DNA of 12,488 nucleotides, taken from positions 1 to 12,488 of the forward strand of contig CAUDCB010000046.1 of NCBI GenBank assembly GCA_958447915.1. The letters run 5' to 3'. The DNA comes from an uncultured Collinsella sp. GTDB lineage: Bacteria; Actinomycetota; Coriobacteriia; Coriobacteriales; Coriobacteriaceae. Positions within the stretch are counted from its first letter, which is position 1. Each line of letters starts with the position of its first letter. The notes beneath the pieces are model-generated. The model made no database searches and had not been told where the DNA came from. It saw only the letters and a program-made list of their open reading frames with translations. Positions 6,028 through 12,488 of the stretch are shown here, in pieces. A program made the translations under genes and the position numbers.

Positions 6028-8745
6028 ATGGATATCGCCAGCAATTACACCGAGACGCTCGAAAAGACCATCCGTGACCTTCTCGAGCGTCAGGACGATC
6101 TGATCAGGACCGCCTTTACCGACCAGCTCACCGGGCTGGGCAACCGTGGCGCCTTTACCCGTTCCCTCGAGGAAATCTGGGAGCAGGAATTGCCCGTAAC
6201 CATGGCGTTTATCGACATCGATAACCTTAAGCACTGCAACGACATCTTTGGGCACGACGAGGGCAACCGCTATATCTTGCAGGTTAGCTTCTACCTCAAG
6301 CTGTATATGAAGGTGGACGAGGCGGCATTTCGCCTGGGAGGCGACGAGTTTGCCATCCTGTCTACGATTGCGACCGAGGATGACCTGGCCGAGCGTCTGG
6401 AGCACTGCCGAACGGTCCTGCTCGAAAACAACGATTCCAAGATGCCCCACTCGTTTAGCTACGGAGTGGCACACGCCGACCCCGCCCTGGGCGAAGCCCC
6501 CAATCGCTTGACGAACGATGCCGACCATCGCATGTACGACTACAAGCTACGTCATGCCGTGCACCTTGATCGACGCAATATCGCACAAGCCCACACCGAC
6601 GACTTCGAAATAAGCGATCGCATTTTCGACGCTCTTTCGATGCTCAACGAAGGCCGATATTTCTTTATCGAGAACTTGGACAAACATCGAACCCTTTGGT
6701 CACGAGGCGCCTTGCGCGATCTTGGTCTTCCTTCGGAGCATATAGACAACTGTCACGATTATTGGAAAACGCGTGTCCATCCCGATGACCTTGAAGCCTA
6801 TACCAACGACATCGACCAGATCTATAACGGCTCCAAACACCGTCACGTCATGCAGTATCGTGTGCGCAACGCCGCCGGCGATTTCGTCCTCTGCCGCGCT
6901 CGCGGGTTTCGTATCGACGGCGACGAAGGTGTCCCCTCACTCTACGTCGGCGAGCTCGTCAACCACTCGCTTGCCGAGACCGTCGACGCCGCCACGGGCC
7001 TCGGGACGCAGCGCATGCTGGCCAACGTTATCGATGCCTGCCGTCGCGACCGTTGCCAGACGGGGCTTATAGCGGTACGCGTTCGTGGCACGGCAAAGCT
7101 CAACGAGCTCTACGGGGCCGAGGCCGTCGACAACATGCTCGCCGAATACGCAGGCCGCATGCTGTCGATTACTCGCGGCAGGAGTCGCGTCTTCCGCTCA
7201 CGCAACGCCCAGTTCGTCGTGCTTAGCAACAATTTGGATCACGAAGCATTCGAGCAACTGATCCAACATCTCAAAGAGGCCGTTTTCGTTCCCGTTCGAA
7301 TCGCGGGCGACACCATTACCCCCGTCTGTCTTGTCGTTCCGGCCTTTTACGAGCACCTGACCAATCAAACGGCCGCCGTTTTAGGCGAACTCGACCGTCG
7401 CATTCGCACGGCCGGCGGGCTTGTTCCCAACGACAGCCTCCCCATACCCGAGGTGGAGCGCAAAAGCGCCATCGCCGAACGCATCGATCCGCCCACGGGT
7501 CTCTATCGACCCAGCGAGTTTATGCGCCACGCCAACGAATTTCTCGAGACAAGGCGCAACGGCGCCTGGTGTATCGCCACCGTCGATATGGGACACATGC
7601 GACTGTTCAACGAATGGCACGGACAGGCCGAGGGCGACCGCATGCTCGCCGACGTGGGCACGGTCCTCAAGGACATCGAGAATGCCGACATGGGCGTCGC
7701 AGGGTACTGGGGCCAAGACGACTTTTGCATACTCATCCCCTTTGAACACGACACCGTCCATCAGATTTATAGCCGCGTTCGCCAGGCCGTGGCCAAGCAT
7801 GATGACGGCGTGGGTTTCTGGCCGTCCATGGGCGTCTACCCCATCGACTCCAACGAGGAAATCACCATCGATGCGCAGGCCAAGGCCATGTTTACCAATC
7901 GGCGTGCAAAAAACGACTTTAAGGAGCGCATTGCCATTTTCCGCCCCGAGGAGTACGAGCGCGAAATCTCGTTCCACCGCACGCTGACCGAATTTCAGTA
8001 TGCGCTCTCAAACGGCCGCATCACCTACTACTTGCAGCCCCAGGTCGACATGGAAACCGGCGAGATCACTGGCGCCGAGGCGCTCACGCGCTGGATTGAC
8101 AAGGATGGCTCCCTCATTTCACCCGTCACCTTTATCCCCGCTCTCGAGGAAAGCGGTTTTGTGGTGACGCTCGACAAATACGTTTGGCAGGGCGTTGCCT
8201 CGTGGCTGCGCGGGCGCATCGATCGAGGACTTCGCGTGGTTCCGATCTCGTTTAACGTGTCGCGCGTGGATATCCTTGCCTGCGACGTTGCCGAGCATAT
8301 GGGGGCACTCGCCGACCAATACAATCTGCCGCCCGAGCTCATGCGCATCGAGATCACCGAGACGGCTTATACGGGAGAGTCCGAAGCTGTGGATAAGCTG
8401 ACGGCCGACCTGCACAACCGCGGCTTCTCGACCTACATGGACGATTTTGGCACCGGCCAGTCCACGCTCGCGATGCTCAAGAACGTCAACGTCGACGTCA
8501 TCAAGCTCGACCGCACGTTTGTGCCCGTCGACGGCGATCAAGGCCGCAGCGTGCAAATCATTTCATCAATGCTCGAGATGGCGCAGTCGCTCCATCTGCC
8601 CGTGGTGATCGAAGGCATCGAGACAGACGAGCAGGCAAACATGCTACGCCAAATGGGCGCCCGCTACGCTCAGGGCTTCCTCTACTACCGCCCCATGCCG
8701 GCGGAGGATTTTGAAGCGCTGCTCGATGGCGGCGGCCGCAACTGA
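6028..8745 (+). CDS. Cyclic-di-GMP signalling protein: GGDEF-PAS-GGDEF*-GGDEF*-EAL
   Basis: A 905-residue cytoplasmic protein with no membrane segment. The order is a short coiled N-terminus, GGDEF-1 (about 28-180), PAS (about 200-315), degenerate GGDEF-2 (about 320-460), degenerate GGDEF-3 (about 487-630) and EAL (about 645-900). GGDEF-1 keeps the signature (G104-F108) and the FIDIDNLKHCND...GH nucleotide site, so it should make c-di-GMP. The inhibitory RxxD is replaced by KVDE. GGDEF-2 has RSRNAQF (390-396) and GGDEF-3 has WGQDDF (561-566), probably inactive. The EAL part has E684-A-L, D805-D806 in DDFGTGQS, KLD (826-828), E862 and Q882, so phosphodiesterase activity is likely. The start at 6028 follows AGGAAG. 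A GTG at 5971 would add 19 residues but has no ribosome site. Confidence 0.9.
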   Translation: MDIASNYTETLEKTIRDLLERQDDLIRTAFTDQLTGLGNRGAFTRSLEEIWEQELPVTMAFIDIDNLKHCNDIFGHDEGNRYILQVSFYLKLYMKVDEAAFRLGGDEFAILSTIATEDDLAERLEHCRTVLLENNDSKMPHSFSYGVAHADPALGEAPNRLTNDADHRMYDYKLRHAVHLDRRNIAQAHTDDFEISDRIFDALSMLNEGRYFFIENLDKHRTLWSRGALRDLGLPSEHIDNCHDYWKTRVHPDDLEAYTNDIDQIYNGSKHRHVMQYRVRNAAGDFVLCRARGFRIDGDEGVPSLYVGELVNHSLAETVDAATGLGTQRMLANVIDACRRDRCQTGLIAVRVRGTAKLNELYGAEAVDNMLAEYAGRMLSITRGRSRVFRSRNAQFVVLSNNLDHEAFEQLIQHLKEAVFVPVRIAGDTITPVCLVVPAFYEHLTNQTAAVLGELDRRIRTAGGLVPNDSLPIPEVERKSAIAERIDPPTGLYRPSEFMRHANEFLETRRNGAWCIATVDMGHMRLFNEWHGQAEGDRMLADVGTVLKDIENADMGVAGYWGQDDFCILIPFEHDTVHQIYSRVRQAVAKHDDGVGFWPSMGVYPIDSNEEITIDAQAKAMFTNRRAKNDFKERIAIFRPEEYEREISFHRTLTEFQYALSNGRITYYLQPQVDMETGEITGAEALTRWIDKDGSLISPVTFIPALEESGFVVTLDKYVWQGVASWLRGRIDRGLRVVPISFNVSRVDILACDVAEHMGALADQYNLPPELMRIEITETAYTGESEAVDKLTADLHNRGFSTYMDDFGTGQSTLAMLKNVNVDVIKLDRTFVPVDGDQGRSVQIISSMLEMAQSLHLPVVIEGIETDEQANMLRQMGARYAQGFLYYRPMPAEDFEALLDGGGRN

Positions 8746-8802
8746 TACGCTTACGCGCAAAACACTACCGTCGAAGGGACGTTTGTCCCCATTGGCTAAC
8801 TT

Positions 8803-8836
8803 ATATCCCCAATCCAAACCAAATTGGGGATATGAT
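8803..8836. promoter_or_regulatory. Inverted repeat and -10 box before the second GGDEF gene
   Basis: ATATCCCCAAT (8803-8813) and ATTGGGGATAT (8823-8833) are perfect 11-bp arms around a 9-nt spacer. TATGAT (8831-8836, 5 of 6 matches to a -10 box) overlaps the right arm, and the AAGGAGG ribosome site starts 20 nt later. The dyad would cover the -35 region, so it fits an operator. No T-run follows, so it is a poor terminator. No good -35 hexamer is seen, as expected for an activator-dependent promoter. Confidence 0.45.
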
Positions 8837-8871
8837 ACAGACCACTGTTGTGCCCAAGGAGGTTATCCATC

Positions 8872-9603
8872 ATGAACGAGTCGTATCGCCTGGGCGAGCA
8901 ATCAATCATCGCTCATCTTCAGCGACTTGCGAACGGGGCCTCAACCACCGAGCTCGATGTCGCCGCGCTGCCCCCGGAGTTGCGTGCCATCGGTGAGCAA
9001 CTACAGAAAACGCTCGCCATCCTGCAACAAGAACGCGAGCTGCTTGAGCACGGCGCCTATATCGACTCGCTCACCAATCTTGGCAACCGTGGCGGACTCG
9101 ACCGCCATGTCGATCAGCTCTGGCGCAAAGGCACCCCCTTCACCTGCGCCTATATCGATATCGACCGCCTTAAGCATTGCAACGATAAGTTTGGCCACGC
9201 CGAGGGCAATCGCTACATTCTGAGCATCTGCCGCGCACTCACCGAGGCAATGGAGCACGATGAGTTGCTGTTCCGTATCGGTGGAGACGAATTTGTACTT
9301 ATATCCCCCACGACAGACGAAGCCGAGCTCGAGCAGCGCCTGGAGCGGACGCGTGCCAATCTTATCGAGGCAACATCAGGCGACAAGGCGCCCATGATCG
9401 CCAGCTTTAGCTTTGGCTGCTCGCGCGTCGACCCACTTGCAGGCGATACGCGTCGCCAGATGACAAAGGACGCCGACCGCAAAATGTATCGCTACAAGCT
9501 CATGTACCGCGTGCAACAACCGGAAGAAGGCGATGCGCCGCAACGCCCGATCACCGAACAACCCCCCCCTGCAACGACCGAGTGTTTCAAGCGATCTCCA
9601 TGA
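8872..9603 (+). CDS. Diguanylate cyclase (GGDEF) protein, probable 5' part of a frameshifted gene
   Basis: A 243-residue frame starting at the ATG at 8872, 9 nt after AAGGAGG. A helical N-terminus leads into a GGDEF domain (about 70-215) with LTNLGNRGG, YIDIDRLKHCNDKFGH and an intact GGDEF at 137-141. It closely matches GGDEF-1 of the 905-residue protein, so it should be catalytic, also without a canonical RxxD inhibitory site. The last residues after the C8 run (9562-9569), PATTECFKRSP, match nothing in the paralog. The homology continues instead in the next frame. The natural product may therefore be a fused protein of about 510 residues. Confidence 0.85.
   Translation: MNESYRLGEQSIIAHLQRLANGASTTELDVAALPPELRAIGEQLQKTLAILQQERELLEHGAYIDSLTNLGNRGGLDRHVDQLWRKGTPFTCAYIDIDRLKHCNDKFGHAEGNRYILSICRALTEAMEHDELLFRIGGDEFVLISPTTDEAELEQRLERTRANLIEATSGDKAPMIASFSFGCSRVDPLAGDTRRQMTKDADRKMYRYKLMYRVQQPEEGDAPQRPITEQPPPATTECFKRSP
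9562..9569 (+). other. C8 homopolymer at the frame break
   Basis: Eight consecutive C. With nine C the upstream frame would read on as PPPCNDRVFQAIS into the PAS-GGDEF* frame. With eight it ends at 9603. Homology shows that this is where the two frames should join. It could be a slippage (phase-variation) tract, a fixed mutation, a programmed -1 frameshift site or a sequencing error. Confidence 0.7.
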
Positions 9604-10403
9604 GCTCCGAGACACGCTATCCGTTCATCATTAACCTCGACACCGGCGAATCGCAATGGTCGGTTAATGCCGTGCGCGATTTTGACCTACCCTCCCAGCA
9701 TCCCTACAACTCGCTCGATATATGGCTTGCCCGTGTTCACCCCGAGGACCGCGACAACGTACGTGCCGAGCTCGATATGGTGGTAAACGGCACGTGGCAC
9801 TTCCACTGCATGCAGTATCGCGTCATGAATACCGCCGGAAAATACGCGCTTTGCGACTGCACGGGTTACCGCCTGGACGGCACCGATACCGAGCCCAACA
9901 TGTATGTGGGCATTGTCACCAACCGAAGCTTGGCAGATACGACCGATTCCGTGACCGGTCTGGGCGATATCCACGCCCTGGTCAACGCCATTGGCGAGAT
10001 GCGTCGCGTGGCACGAAACGCGGGCTTGATCGCCATTAAAATCGACGAAATCGCAAAGGTCAATGCCCGCTTTGGCTTTGATGCAGGCGACCGCGTTTTG
10101 GCAGAAAGCGCCGCCTGCCTCATGGATTGCTCGCGCGGCAAGGGTCGTCTGTTCCGCTCGACCGGACCGATGTTCGTGGCGCTCTTTGACGAGCTTGATC
10201 CCGAAGAGACCGACGCGGTTGCAGACGAAATCGAACGGTTCTTGGGATCGCCCGTGCTCCTCGGCTCATTTGAATATCAGCCGCCCCTTCGCGTGGCGAC
10301 GCTTCATCTGGACGCCGTCGACCGACAGCCCGTTTCCATTTTGAACGAGCTCAATGCGTTGCTTAAAGAAGCGCCGCAGATACCGGGCACCAAGCTGGAC
10401 TAG
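9600..10403 (+). CDS. PAS plus degenerate GGDEF protein, probable 3' part of the frameshifted gene
   Basis: Read from the ATG at 9600 it encodes 267 residues. The ATG overlaps the previous stop (ATGA), so coupled translation is possible, although no strong ribosome site is present. The PAS domain (about 1-112) has ARVHPEDRDNV (H47) and MQYRVMNTAGKY, matching the PAS of the 905-residue protein. The second domain (about 118-250) has the GGDEF fold but RSTGPMF (186-192) in place of GGDEF, as in the paralog, so it should not make c-di-GMP. Codons upstream of the ATG in this frame read NDRVFQAIS and match DRIFDALS of the paralog (6616-6639). This shows that coding homology starts before this start codon. 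No EAL domain follows. Confidence 0.75.
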   Translation: MSSETRYPFIINLDTGESQWSVNAVRDFDLPSQHPYNSLDIWLARVHPEDRDNVRAELDMVVNGTWHFHCMQYRVMNTAGKYALCDCTGYRLDGTDTEPNMYVGIVTNRSLADTTDSVTGLGDIHALVNAIGEMRRVARNAGLIAIKIDEIAKVNARFGFDAGDRVLAESAACLMDCSRGKGRLFRSTGPMFVALFDELDPEETDAVADEIERFLGSPVLLGSFEYQPPLRVATLHLDAVDRQPVSILNELNALLKEAPQIPGTKLD

Positions 10404-10687
10404 CGTCGCGGGGCGCATGATGGTTAATTTCCGATCTCGGGCGAACACATTGGGCAAATAGGTCGTACCCGAAGTTAGCCGAACGCCCCCCGCAGTCCCT
10501 AGCGGGCCCGGGGGCACCGTTTCGATACTCTTGGTTTACTTTGCCTGATGCAAATAAGTGCTCAACAGGATAGAACCTATCCCCCGCCACGGATATGCCC
10601 TCGAGTAAATCTGTTAAGCCAAGCCTATCAAATTCTATTGACAATTGGCTGCATTGGTCCATTTTGTCGTCCAGCCACTTCCGCTGG
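10404..10687. other. Gap between convergent genes with GC-rich hairpins
   Basis: No gene is supported in these 284 bp. A GC-rich hairpin can form at 10485-10515: outer GCCCCC/GGGGGC, inner CGC/GCG, with a 5-nt bulge. A second, GGATAG-AAC-CTATCC, lies at 10568-10582. Neither has a T-run. A weak stem, CCAGC/GCTGG (10671-10687), directly follows the stop of the minus-strand membrane protein gene. From about 10530 the sequence becomes AT-richer by eye. A minus-strand frame of 99 codons (10363-10662) has no ribosome site or recognised domain. Confidence 0.4.
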
Positions 10688-11008
10688 CTATCGCCTCATA
10701 AACACAAACCTAACGAGCCGCACGAACGACAAAGAGGCCAAGCTGAACAGCAGTAGAACCAAAACTTCAAAAACGCTGGTATTCCAATCGCGTACCCAGC
10801 CCTCTACCGCCCACAAGAAAAACAGCAGCCCCATCCATAACGTCACAGAAGAAATCAGCTTTGCGTAGGGGCGTATATCAATCTCGCTCTCCCTTTTTGT
10901 GACATCATATCCAGCAATTGAGCAGAGCCATCTTCCTCTTCGGTATTGGATTGAAAGGACAATCAAGGCAATCGAAGTCATCAAGCAAACAGCATCCTCT
11001 GTTTCCAT
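10688..11008 (-). CDS. Small membrane protein, DUF3784-like
   Basis: A 106-residue protein with three likely membrane helices at about 6-20, 51-68 and 79-96. Between the first two lies GRWLCSIAGYDVTKRESEID, which resembles the G-x-LIAGY-x-E/D pattern of DUF3784, a family of small Gram-positive membrane proteins of unknown function. The start at 11008 has AAGGAAA just upstream. The Met 7 codons earlier (11029) lacks a ribosome site. Codons are visibly more AT-rich than in neighbouring genes, and the gene sits next to a transposase-like remnant, which suggests it was acquired. No function can be assigned. Confidence 0.6.
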   Translation of the reverse strand: METEDAVCLMTSIALIVLSIQYRRGRWLCSIAGYDVTKRESEIDIRPYAKLISSVTLWMGLLFFLWAVEGWVRDWNTSVFEVLVLLLFSLASLSFVRLVRFVFMRR

Positions 11009-11053
11009 AGAGTTTCCTTTGCTTTCCATCCTAGTTACGCATTCACAATCGAA

Positions 11054-11290
11054 TCAAACCAAGTATGAATTACTCGATAGCAACCGCCTTAGTATAAACC
11101 ATAGCCGCCGCAGCAGCCCGCCTTCCAAGGCCTCAATGCTCGCCATCGAGGGCGACCCGCCCAGACCCCTTACAATCTGCTCGCACGAGGCCCCGCATTC
11201 CAACATCCTCTGGACCGTATCCCGCTCGTACCTGGTGAGCGTGCCTGCCGTGGGCCCTCGGGGCCGGCATCGTGCCCCACGCCATCTGCC
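11054..11290 (-). pseudogene. Helix-turn-helix fragment resembling the N-terminus of IS30-type transposases
   Basis: On the minus strand the frame whose codons start at 11245 reads GTLTRYERDTVQRMLECGA and then SCEQIVRGLGGSPS. This has the spacing of the LT-x-ER...L-x-G-S...IA-x-LGRSPST helix-turn-helix of IS30-family transposases. The Arg after LG is lost, the expected STVSREI is changed, and the frame ends at TGA (11054-11056). No ATG start or catalytic domain is present. The exact 5' end is uncertain. It could also be a relic of another small regulator. Besides this relic, the flavodoxin-gene promoter and the leader of the membrane protein gene, I see nothing in 11009-11342. Confidence 0.35.
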
Positions 11291-11296
11291 CTCTCG

Positions 11297-11305
11297 TGCG
11301 ATAAT
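11297..11305 (+). promoter_or_regulatory. Extended -10 promoter of the flavodoxin-like gene
   Basis: TGC-GATAAT is an extended -10 element (TGn followed by a 5-of-6 hexamer at 11300-11305). RNA would start near 11312, 31 nt before the ATG. There is no recognisable -35, which extended -10 promoters can lack. Confidence 0.45.
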
Positions 11306-11342
11306 CCTCCGCAGAAGTCACCGACAGCAGAGGGAGTTTGTG

Positions 11343-11966
11343 ATGAAGGTTCTTTTGGTCAATGGCAGTCCCAAGGCAAACGGCAACACCGACCGCGCAC
11401 TCGCCGAGATTGCCGAGCAGCTCAACGCAGAGGGCATTGAGACGCAGGCGTTTCAGCTGGGCGCCAAGCCCATTCGCGATTGCATTGGTTGCGGCCAGTG
11501 CGGCAAGCTCGATTGCCGCTGCACCTTTGACGACGACATGGTCAACGAGTTGATTGCCGCCGCCGAGCAGGCAGACGGCTTTGTCTTTGGCTCGCCCGTC
11601 TACTATGCGCACCCCAGCGGACGCATCCTCTCGGCTCTCGACCGCGCATTCTATGCCGGCAGCAAGGCCTTTGCGCACAAGCCGGGCGCCGCTGTCGCCG
11701 TTGCCCGTCGCGGCGGCACGTCGACCACGTTCGATGTGCTCAACAAGTACTTCACCATCAACCAGATGCCCGTGGTAGCATCCACCTACTGGAACAACGT
11801 CTTCGGTGCCATGCCGGGCGAGGCCGCCCAGGACGCCGAGGGCCTTGCCACCATGCGAAACATCGGCAAAAACATGGCCTGGCTGCTGCGTTGCATCGAG
11901 GCTGGAAAGGCCGCCGGCATCGAAGCCCCCCAGGCCGATCGCGCCAGGACCAACTTCATTCGATAA
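11343..11966 (+). CDS. Flavodoxin-fold NAD(P)H-dependent oxidoreductase / iron-sulfur flavoprotein-like
   Basis: A 207-residue FMN-binding protein. It opens with MKVLLVNGSPKANGNT, the flavin phosphate loop (8-16), and has GSPVYY (83-88), which contacts the flavin ring. Between them is a Cys cluster, DCIGCGQCGKLDCRC, with C47, C50, C53, C58 and C60. The C-x2-C-x2-C-x4-C part matches the compact cluster of iron-sulfur flavoproteins. Many gut flavodoxin-family reductases carry a similar but shorter Cys set, so a [4Fe-4S] centre is possible, not shown. The ATG at 11343 follows AGGGAG by 6 nt. The frame is open upstream to 10899, but that extension covers intergenic sequence. The electron acceptor is unknown. 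Confidence 0.85.
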   Translation: MKVLLVNGSPKANGNTDRALAEIAEQLNAEGIETQAFQLGAKPIRDCIGCGQCGKLDCRCTFDDDMVNELIAAAEQADGFVFGSPVYYAHPSGRILSALDRAFYAGSKAFAHKPGAAVAVARRGGTSTTFDVLNKYFTINQMPVVASTYWNNVFGAMPGEAAQDAEGLATMRNIGKNMAWLLRCIEAGKAAGIEAPQADRARTNFIR

Positions 11967-11972
11967 TTCCAG

Positions 11973-12142
11973 CGGTGGTCACCTTGATGTTCTATCAATG
12001 TCAGCGAAAAGCCAGCTGATGAGGCAAGGTGCCTTGAAAGAGGAGGGCGCTGGGCTTTTGCCCGCGCCCGACGATTGAAAGGCAGATCGCCCATCAGATG
12101 GCTTTGCAGCGTCGAGGTGACCGCCGTTCGTTAGAACGGCGG
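11973..12142 (+). ncRNA. Candidate structured leader RNA (or small RNA) upstream of the ArsC-like gene
   Basis: A rod-like fold is visible. P1 pairs 11973-11989 with 12110-12126 (17 bp, three G-U). P2 pairs 12008-12025 with 12089-12105 (one mismatch, one bulge). P3 pairs TGCCTT (12030-12035) with AAGGCA (12079-12084). P4 is GGGCGC-T-GGGC, loop TTTT, GCCCGCGCCC (12045-12069). The 3' strand of P1 also belongs to a perfect hairpin, CCGCCGTTC-GTTA-GAACGGCGG (12121-12142), which ends 9 nt before the start codon, so the two folds exclude each other. A GATAAT box (11962-11967) would start RNA near the P1 5' end, but no -35 is seen. It does not match the TPP, c-di-GMP, cobalamin or fluoride riboswitch signatures I know. 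Confidence 0.5.
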
Positions 12143-12151
12143 AACCAAACA

Positions 12152-12488
12152 ATGAATATTCAAATTTTCGGGACTAAGAAGTCCTTCGATACCAAGAAGG
12201 CCCAGCGCTACTTTAAGGAGCGCCGCATTAAGGTACAGTTTATCGACCTTAAGGAAAAGGAGATGAGCAAGGGCGAGCTCACGAGCGTGATGCAGGCGGT
12301 CGGCGGCATCGACAAGCTGCTCAACCCCAAAGCCAAGGACGAGGAGACGCTCGCGCTTATCCAGCACCTCACCCCCAGCCAGCGCTTCGATAAGCTGCTC
12401 GAGAACCAGCAGGTTCTGGCCGAGCCCATCGTGCGCAACGGCAAAAAGGCCACCGTCGGCTATTGTCCCGACGTGTGGGGAGCCTGGG
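12152..12488 (+). CDS. ArsC/Spx-family thioredoxin-fold protein without the usual active-site Cys, 3' end beyond window
   Basis: 112 codons are visible from the ATG at 12152. The protein starts MNIQIFGTKKSFDTKKAQRY and continues IDLKEKEMSKGEL, with EPIVRNGKKATVGY further on. This is the order of the arsenate reductase (ArsC) family: NPKCSTSRKA at the active site, then VIDL, then RPIV. The catalytic Cys position is Ser11, so arsenate reduction by the normal mechanism is unlikely. The role may be regulatory or redox-independent. No clear ribosome site is present. GGCGG in the 3' arm of the hairpin at 12121-12142 is the only candidate, and it would be occluded when that hairpin forms. Confidence 0.75.
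   Translation, partial: MNIQIFGTKKSFDTKKAQRYFKERRIKVQFIDLKEKEMSKGELTSVMQAVGGIDKLLNPKAKDEETLALIQHLTPSQRFDKLLENQQVLAEPIVRNGKKATVGYCPDVWGAW

Noticed and set aside
10363..10662. Minus-strand 99-codon frame after the PAS-GGDEF* gene
   Set aside because: It overlaps the end of the supported plus-strand gene, has no ribosome site and no recognisable domain; its C-terminal part passes through a GC-rich hairpin.
11133..11678. Long minus-strand frame across the flavodoxin-like gene
   Set aside because: Mirror frame of a clear GC-rich plus-strand gene; no ribosome site or family match.
11973..12142. Identification of the rod-like RNA as 6S, SRP or RNase P RNA
   Set aside because: The large internal loop is too asymmetric for 6S, and the conserved SRP internal loop and RNase P core sequences are not present.

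Overview
The window is a GC-rich bacterial segment. Actinobacterial codon use, the gene types and the intergenic style suggest a gut member of the Coriobacteriia, most likely Collinsella or a close relative. This is inference from the sequence alone. There are no rRNA or tRNA genes, phage genes or CRISPR arrays.

Left part (1-2508, all minus strand). A core-MetE (YxjG/YxjH-type) methionine synthase-like gene runs off the left edge. It is preceded by a good LysR-type operator placed about 66 bp upstream of a predicted start site. Behind it lie a LysR-type regulator gene and a Cof-type HAD phosphatase gene, coupled as HAD-lysR. The LysR protein is the obvious candidate regulator of the methionine gene.

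Thiamine salvage operon (2578-4610, plus strand). A TPP riboswitch and an intrinsic terminator precede thiM, a small MTH1187-type thiamine-binding protein gene and thiE, with tight or overlapping junctions. ThiM phosphorylates hydroxyethylthiazole and ThiE joins it to HMP-PP. No thiD or thiC is in the window. The operon converges on a patatin-like lipase gene (4834-5703, minus). The gap holds three copies of a 46-bp palindrome at an exact 62-bp period.

Cyclic-di-GMP region (6028-10403, plus strand). A 905-residue protein carries an intact GGDEF, a PAS, two degenerate GGDEFs and an intact-looking EAL domain. It is followed by a second locus that repeats its N-terminal half (GGDEF, PAS, degenerate GGDEF). 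The second locus is split into two frames at a run of eight C. Homology to the first protein passes from one frame to the other just past the C run. This points to a frameshift, a possible phase-variable contingency tract, or a sequencing error.

Right part (10404-12488). A patch that is AT-richer by eye holds a small DUF3784-like membrane protein gene on the minus strand and a decayed helix-turn-helix fragment resembling IS30-type transposases. A flavodoxin-fold protein with a Cys cluster follows. Between it and an ArsC/Spx-family gene that runs off the right edge lies a roughly 170-nt sequence. It can fold into a long rod whose closing stem competes with a perfect hairpin next to the arsC-like start codon, so it is a candidate structured leader RNA or small RNA.

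The three strongest leads are the C8 frameshift in the duplicated cyclic-di-GMP locus, the structured RNA before the ArsC-like gene, and the 62-bp palindrome array.
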